A stretch of 64,000 bases of DNA from Pedobacter cryoconitis (lineage in GTDB: Bacteria; Bacteroidota; Bacteroidia; Sphingobacteriales; Sphingobacteriaceae). A program made the translations under genes and the position numbers. The stretch is taken from positions 248,001 to 312,000 of the forward strand of contig NZ_JACHCC010000002.1 in the NCBI RefSeq assembly GCF_014207135.1, in the 5' to 3' direction. Below are positions 61,711-64,000 of the stretch, one piece after another; position 1 is the first letter of the stretch, and every line of letters begins with the position of its first letter. A model generated the notes under the pieces. That model was not told the origin of the DNA, did no database searches, and saw only the letters and a program-made list of their open reading frames with translations.

Positions 61711-62214
61711 ATGATGAAACAAGCATTACTCGGTGAATTCATGCATGAAGCAGAAAGCACAAGAAAGTTATTATCAATGATTCCGGACAGTGCATTAGAA
61801 TACCGTCCGCAACCACATCTTTGGTCAGTAGGTCAGTTAGCTTCGCATATTGCCGAAGTATACAACTGGTATGGACCTACATTTACCCAGGATGAATTTG
61901 ATATGGGATCTTATAAATATGATAAGGGTGATATCACCAAGGCCTCAAACATTCTGGAAAAGTTTGAAGAAAACGTTGCAAATGCAAAGACTGTAATAGA
62001 AAATTCTGATGAATCACAGTATATGAATAACTGGACAATGTCTGCAGGTGGTACCCCTCTTATGCCACCAATGCCGAAGGTTCAGGTGATCAGGGGATTT
62101 CTTTATAATCATTTGTATCATCATCGTGGAGAACTTATCGCACACCTCAGAGCAACGGGAAATAAAGTGCCGTCTTTATACGGCCCTAATTATGAAGAAT
62201 CCCAACGCTCCTAA
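61711..62214 (+). CDS. DinB/YfiT-fold protein (second copy of the family)
   Basis: The protein has 167 residues from the ATG at 61711. A GTG at 61645 would add 22 residues of low-complexity sequence and is rejected. The four-helix DinB fold shows LASHIAEVYNWYG near residue 43 and LYHHRGELIAHLRATG near residue 135, giving the three-His metal site, and ends GPNYEESQRS. The reaction is unknown; the family binds nickel, zinc or iron and often uses low-molecular-weight thiols. It lies just after tRNA-Ser and before the remains of an ArsR gene. Confidence 0.88.
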   Translation: MMKQALLGEFMHEAESTRKLLSMIPDSALEYRPQPHLWSVGQLASHIAEVYNWYGPTFTQDEFDMGSYKYDKGDITKASNILEKFEENVANAKTVIENSDESQYMNNWTMSAGGTPLMPPMPKVQVIRGFLYNHLYHHRGELIAHLRATGNKVPSLYGPNYEESQRS

Positions 62215-62284
62215 ATTTTGTAAAACGAAGTTGAATTGTCTAACTTTTTGCTGGAGATTGGTAATCCCTGCTTTTTCACCCCCA

Positions 62285-62423
62285 CTCTCCACCTCCTCAT
62301 ACAACAGCCTGGGCAACAAAATTTGATATGACCCGCCAAGCAGTATCAAAACATATTAAAGTATTGCACGAATGCGAATTGATTAAGCCTGAGCAGAGTG
62401 ACAGGGAGATTATCGACAATTAA
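62285..62423 (+). pseudogene. Decayed ArsR-family regulator fragment
   Basis: The frame from 62328 reads MTRQAVSKHIKVLHECELI, followed by KPEQSDREI and a stop at 62421-62423. This is the recognition helix and wing of ArsR regulators that accompany AHSA1/SRPBCC genes. Upstream the likely continuation (SLGNKFDM) requires a one-base shift in an A run near 62319-62322. The N-terminal third and the C-terminal part are missing. It is a nonfunctional relic; the exact 5' limit is uncertain. Confidence 0.7.
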
Positions 62424-62448
62424 AGAACAGAAAAAATGTTTTATTATT

Positions 62449-62565
62449 TATAATGAATCCCGTATCCGCATGGAAAAGATGATTGACATGGGATTTAAGA
62501 TCGGGTTTACCATAACATTAAAAAATCTGGAAGATCTGTTGACAGCGCTATCGCAGAAATTATAA
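62449..62565 (+). pseudogene. C-terminal fragment of an AHSA1/SRPBCC-domain gene
   Basis: The frame 62449-62565 reads YNESRIRMEKMIDMGFKIGF, then TITLKNLEDLLTALSQKL and a stop. This matches the last helix of AHSA1-type (Hsp90 activator homologue) SRPBCC domains. The rest of the gene is absent. It lies 25 bases after the ArsR fragment, so a deletion seems to have fused the remains of a two-gene ArsR-AHSA1 operon. Confidence 0.65.
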
Positions 62566-62644
62566 GAAGGAAAGTGTCAATCACATTGACAACGAAATGT
62601 TGAATAGCGTGAGCAGAAAAAATTAAAAACTTAAAAATAAAGTT

Positions 62645-63085
62645 ATGAGAACAATCAATCCCTGGATCAACTTCAATGGAAATGCTGAAGAAGCATTCAC
62701 TTTTTACAAATCAGTTTTTGGCGGAGATTTCGCAAAGATCATTCGTTTCAAAGACCTATCAAGCTCTGAATTTCCGGTAGGAGAAAACGAAGCAAATAAA
62801 ATAATGACCATTGCTTTACCTATAGGAAAACACAATGTGTTAATGGCCAATGATGTTCCGGAATTTATGGGACGAGTAAACGAAAACGAAAACAGGTCTA
62901 AAATATCTATTAGTGCAGAAAGTCGTGAAGAAGCAGACCAAATATTTAACGGATTATCAGCAGGTGGAGATATTGAAGGCCCCATCGGCGACAGCCCCTG
63001 GGGCACTTACGCCGGAATGTTTAGAGACAAATATGGTATTGAATGGATTGTGGAATTTGACCCAAATTATAACGGGAAAATTTAA
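62645..63085 (+). CDS. VOC-family (PhnB-like) protein
   Basis: The protein has 146 residues. The opening INPWINFNGNAEEAFTFYKSVFGG is the signature of PhnB-like members of the vicinal-oxygen-chelate family, and the closing WGTYAGMFRDKYGIEWIVEF completes the second beta-alpha-beta-beta-beta unit. Usual metal ligands are not all obvious, and many PhnB-like proteins have no known reaction. In related bacteria such genes often stand with ArsR and AHSA1 genes, whose remains lie directly upstream, so this may be the intact survivor of that operon. Confidence 0.87.
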   Translation: MRTINPWINFNGNAEEAFTFYKSVFGGDFAKIIRFKDLSSSEFPVGENEANKIMTIALPIGKHNVLMANDVPEFMGRVNENENRSKISISAESREEADQIFNGLSAGGDIEGPIGDSPWGTYAGMFRDKYGIEWIVEFDPNYNGKI

Positions 63086-63352
63086 CCAAAGAAAAAAGCG
63101 GTCCCTTACATGGTGCCGAATCCAATGCCGTAAAGTTAAGCCAACAATTTGCGCGTAAAGATTGAATTTACGGTAATATCACACTTAAAATTAATAAGAT
63201 CTGATTACGGCTTTAAATCCGATTTAAATTTTTAAAGTCTCTAAAAAAGTCAAAAATGGTACAAGTTGTTCGATTGGAATCCCCCCCTGAAAAGCCTTTA
63301 ATAGAGTAGAGGAAATTTATAGTACACCTGTATTAAAGACTGGATATAGAAA
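63086..63352. other. Gene-free stretch
   Basis: No intact gene is visible. A short open frame ends at 63163-63165 with a protein-like tail (NAVKLSQQFARKD) that I cannot assign; it may be the 3' end of another decayed gene. Confidence 0.4.
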
Positions 63353-63375
63353 AGGGCATCCAATTTGAATGCCCT
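63353..63375 (-). terminator. Terminator after the NTF2-like gene
   Basis: A 7-bp stem AGGGCAT/ATGCCCT with a 9-base loop, followed on the minus strand by TTTTC, lies 10 bases after the stop. Confidence 0.65.
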
Positions 63376-63385
63376 CTTTATGCTA

Positions 63386-63760
63386 TTATTTGATAGTTTC
63401 TGCACGGTGATAAAACTTTGCAGCAATTGTCCATTTCCCATCTACCTTTAAAAGATTGAGGTAATCAACCATTACATTCTCATTTAAGCGTAAACGTACT
63501 TTAGCGAATGCAATTTCATCCGACAGTACATCTATCATTAATACCTCATCCTTACGCGGAGAACCAAGTTCCTGCGGGGATTTTCTTCCCTTTACAATTT
63601 CCCTGTATTCTGCTATTGGACGGACAACTACATTGTTATCCTGCGATGTATATAGTACGGATCCAGGATGAAATACCTGGTCAAATTTCGTAAGCTCTTG
63701 TGTGTAGATTACATCAAAGTAATCATTAAGCATCAATTGGATTTCTTCTGTTACCATCAT
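63386..63760 (-). CDS. Nuclear transport factor 2-like (lumazine-binding type) protein
   Basis: The protein has 124 residues with the NTF2-like cone fold pattern: an N-terminal helix (VTEEIQLMLNDYFDVIYTQE), FHPGSVLYT near residue 30, and closing strands AFAKVRLRLNENVMVDYLNLLKVDGKWTI followed by AAKFYHRAE. This matches the putative lumazine-binding (Lumazine_bd_2) subgroup common in Bacteroidota. Members bind or convert small molecules, but none of the catalytic residues is diagnostic. It is on the minus strand with its own terminator. Confidence 0.85.
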   Translation of the reverse strand: MMVTEEIQLMLNDYFDVIYTQELTKFDQVFHPGSVLYTSQDNNVVVRPIAEYREIVKGRKSPQELGSPRKDEVLMIDVLSDEIAFAKVRLRLNENVMVDYLNLLKVDGKWTIAAKFYHRAETIK

Positions 63761-64000
63761 TTTGTTTTTAAATATTTAGTTAGTAATGGTTAAGGTAAAA
63801 TATAAGATTGATCTGCAAGGTTTTCCATTGTCATAAGAAGTATTATTACAATTAGCTAACTAATGACCTTAAATACTAATGAAGATTGTGAAACAAACTG
63901 TTTTATATAAAAAGATGAACAAGATGAATAGGTACTACTTCCACTGTATAAAAGTGGTTAATTTCAACACATACACTAAAACAAGCCTGTTTTTTCGTGA
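63761..64000. other. Right-edge non-coding stretch
   Basis: The last 240 bases are AT-rich and carry no frame I can support on either strand. They probably include the upstream region of the NTF2-like gene. Confidence 0.5.

Noticed and set aside
62126..62326. 66-codon frame overlapping the end of the DinB-fold gene
   Set aside because: It is out of frame with the real gene; only its last codons touch the ArsR relic, so it is not a gene of its own.
63268..63287. tRNA-like T-arm sequence GTTCGA followed by CCCCCCC
   Set aside because: No acceptor or anticodon stem can be built around it; resemblance to the tRNA-Ser T arm is short and probably chance.

Overview
The window looks like a chromosomal segment of a Bacteroidota bacterium, most likely Sphingobacteriaceae and Pedobacter-like. 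The reasons are the low GC content, SusC/SusD receptors controlled by an ECF sigma factor and FecR, several large TonB-linked proteins, weak Shine-Dalgarno sequences, and promoters of the Bacteroidetes type (TTTG, about 19-21 bases, TAnnTTTG). No phage, IS element, CRISPR array or rRNA is visible. One tRNA gene, tRNA-Ser(UGA), is present. The genus is an inference from gene content only.

Layout. 1-2238: the front part of a TonB-dependent receptor that runs off the left edge. 2.4-3.7 kb: a methyltransferase and a small outer-membrane barrel. 4.2-8.8 kb: an unusual plus-strand cluster of an unknown 121-aa protein, a secreted barrel-like protein, a small membrane protein, a subtilase without a signal peptide, and, after a small antisense gene, a stand-alone 81-aa protein resembling the subtilase's own inhibitor-like segment. 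8.8-9.6 kb: TerC-like membrane protein. 9.7-21.2 kb: a minus-strand nutrient-uptake locus (sigma factor, FecR, SusC, SusD, SUMF1 protein, Gfo/Idh oxidoreductase, ApbE, TIM-barrel isomerase) without glycoside hydrolases. 22.2-24.2 kb: a secreted NUC1 nuclease facing a ComJ/Nin-like gene. 24.3-28.4 kb: a DinB plus DnaE-type mutasome operon. 28.4-33.4 kb: a retropepsin-like protease diverging from a three-gene envelope operon around a perfect 16-bp inverted repeat. 33.4-40.5 kb: DUF486 protein, YfhO protein, pseudouridine synthase, GH3 beta-glucosidase and a Nudix-type regulator. 40.5-46.9 kb: a complete TetR-RND-MFP-OMF efflux operon. 47-49.7 kb: AraC regulator, reductase, SGNH hydrolase. 49.9-52.6 kb: Mla lipid transport operon. 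52.7-53.7 kb: ferritin and an unknown gene. 53.9-56.4 kb: a TetR, MFS, isochorismatase-like cluster in which tetR and the MFS gene share a 27-bp operator-like sequence. 56.6-63.8 kb: two DinB/YfiT-fold proteins, two AraC regulators, an SRPBCC/NmrA pair, MsrB, the tRNA, a VOC protein, an NTF2-like protein, and decayed remains of an ArsR-AHSA1 gene pair.

The most promising candidates for something undescribed are the subtilase/inhibitor-like cluster at 4.2-8.4 kb and the nuclease/ComJ-like pair at 22.2-24.2 kb. Both pair a lytic enzyme with a possible inhibitor. These are inferences from motifs and gene order; no database search was possible.
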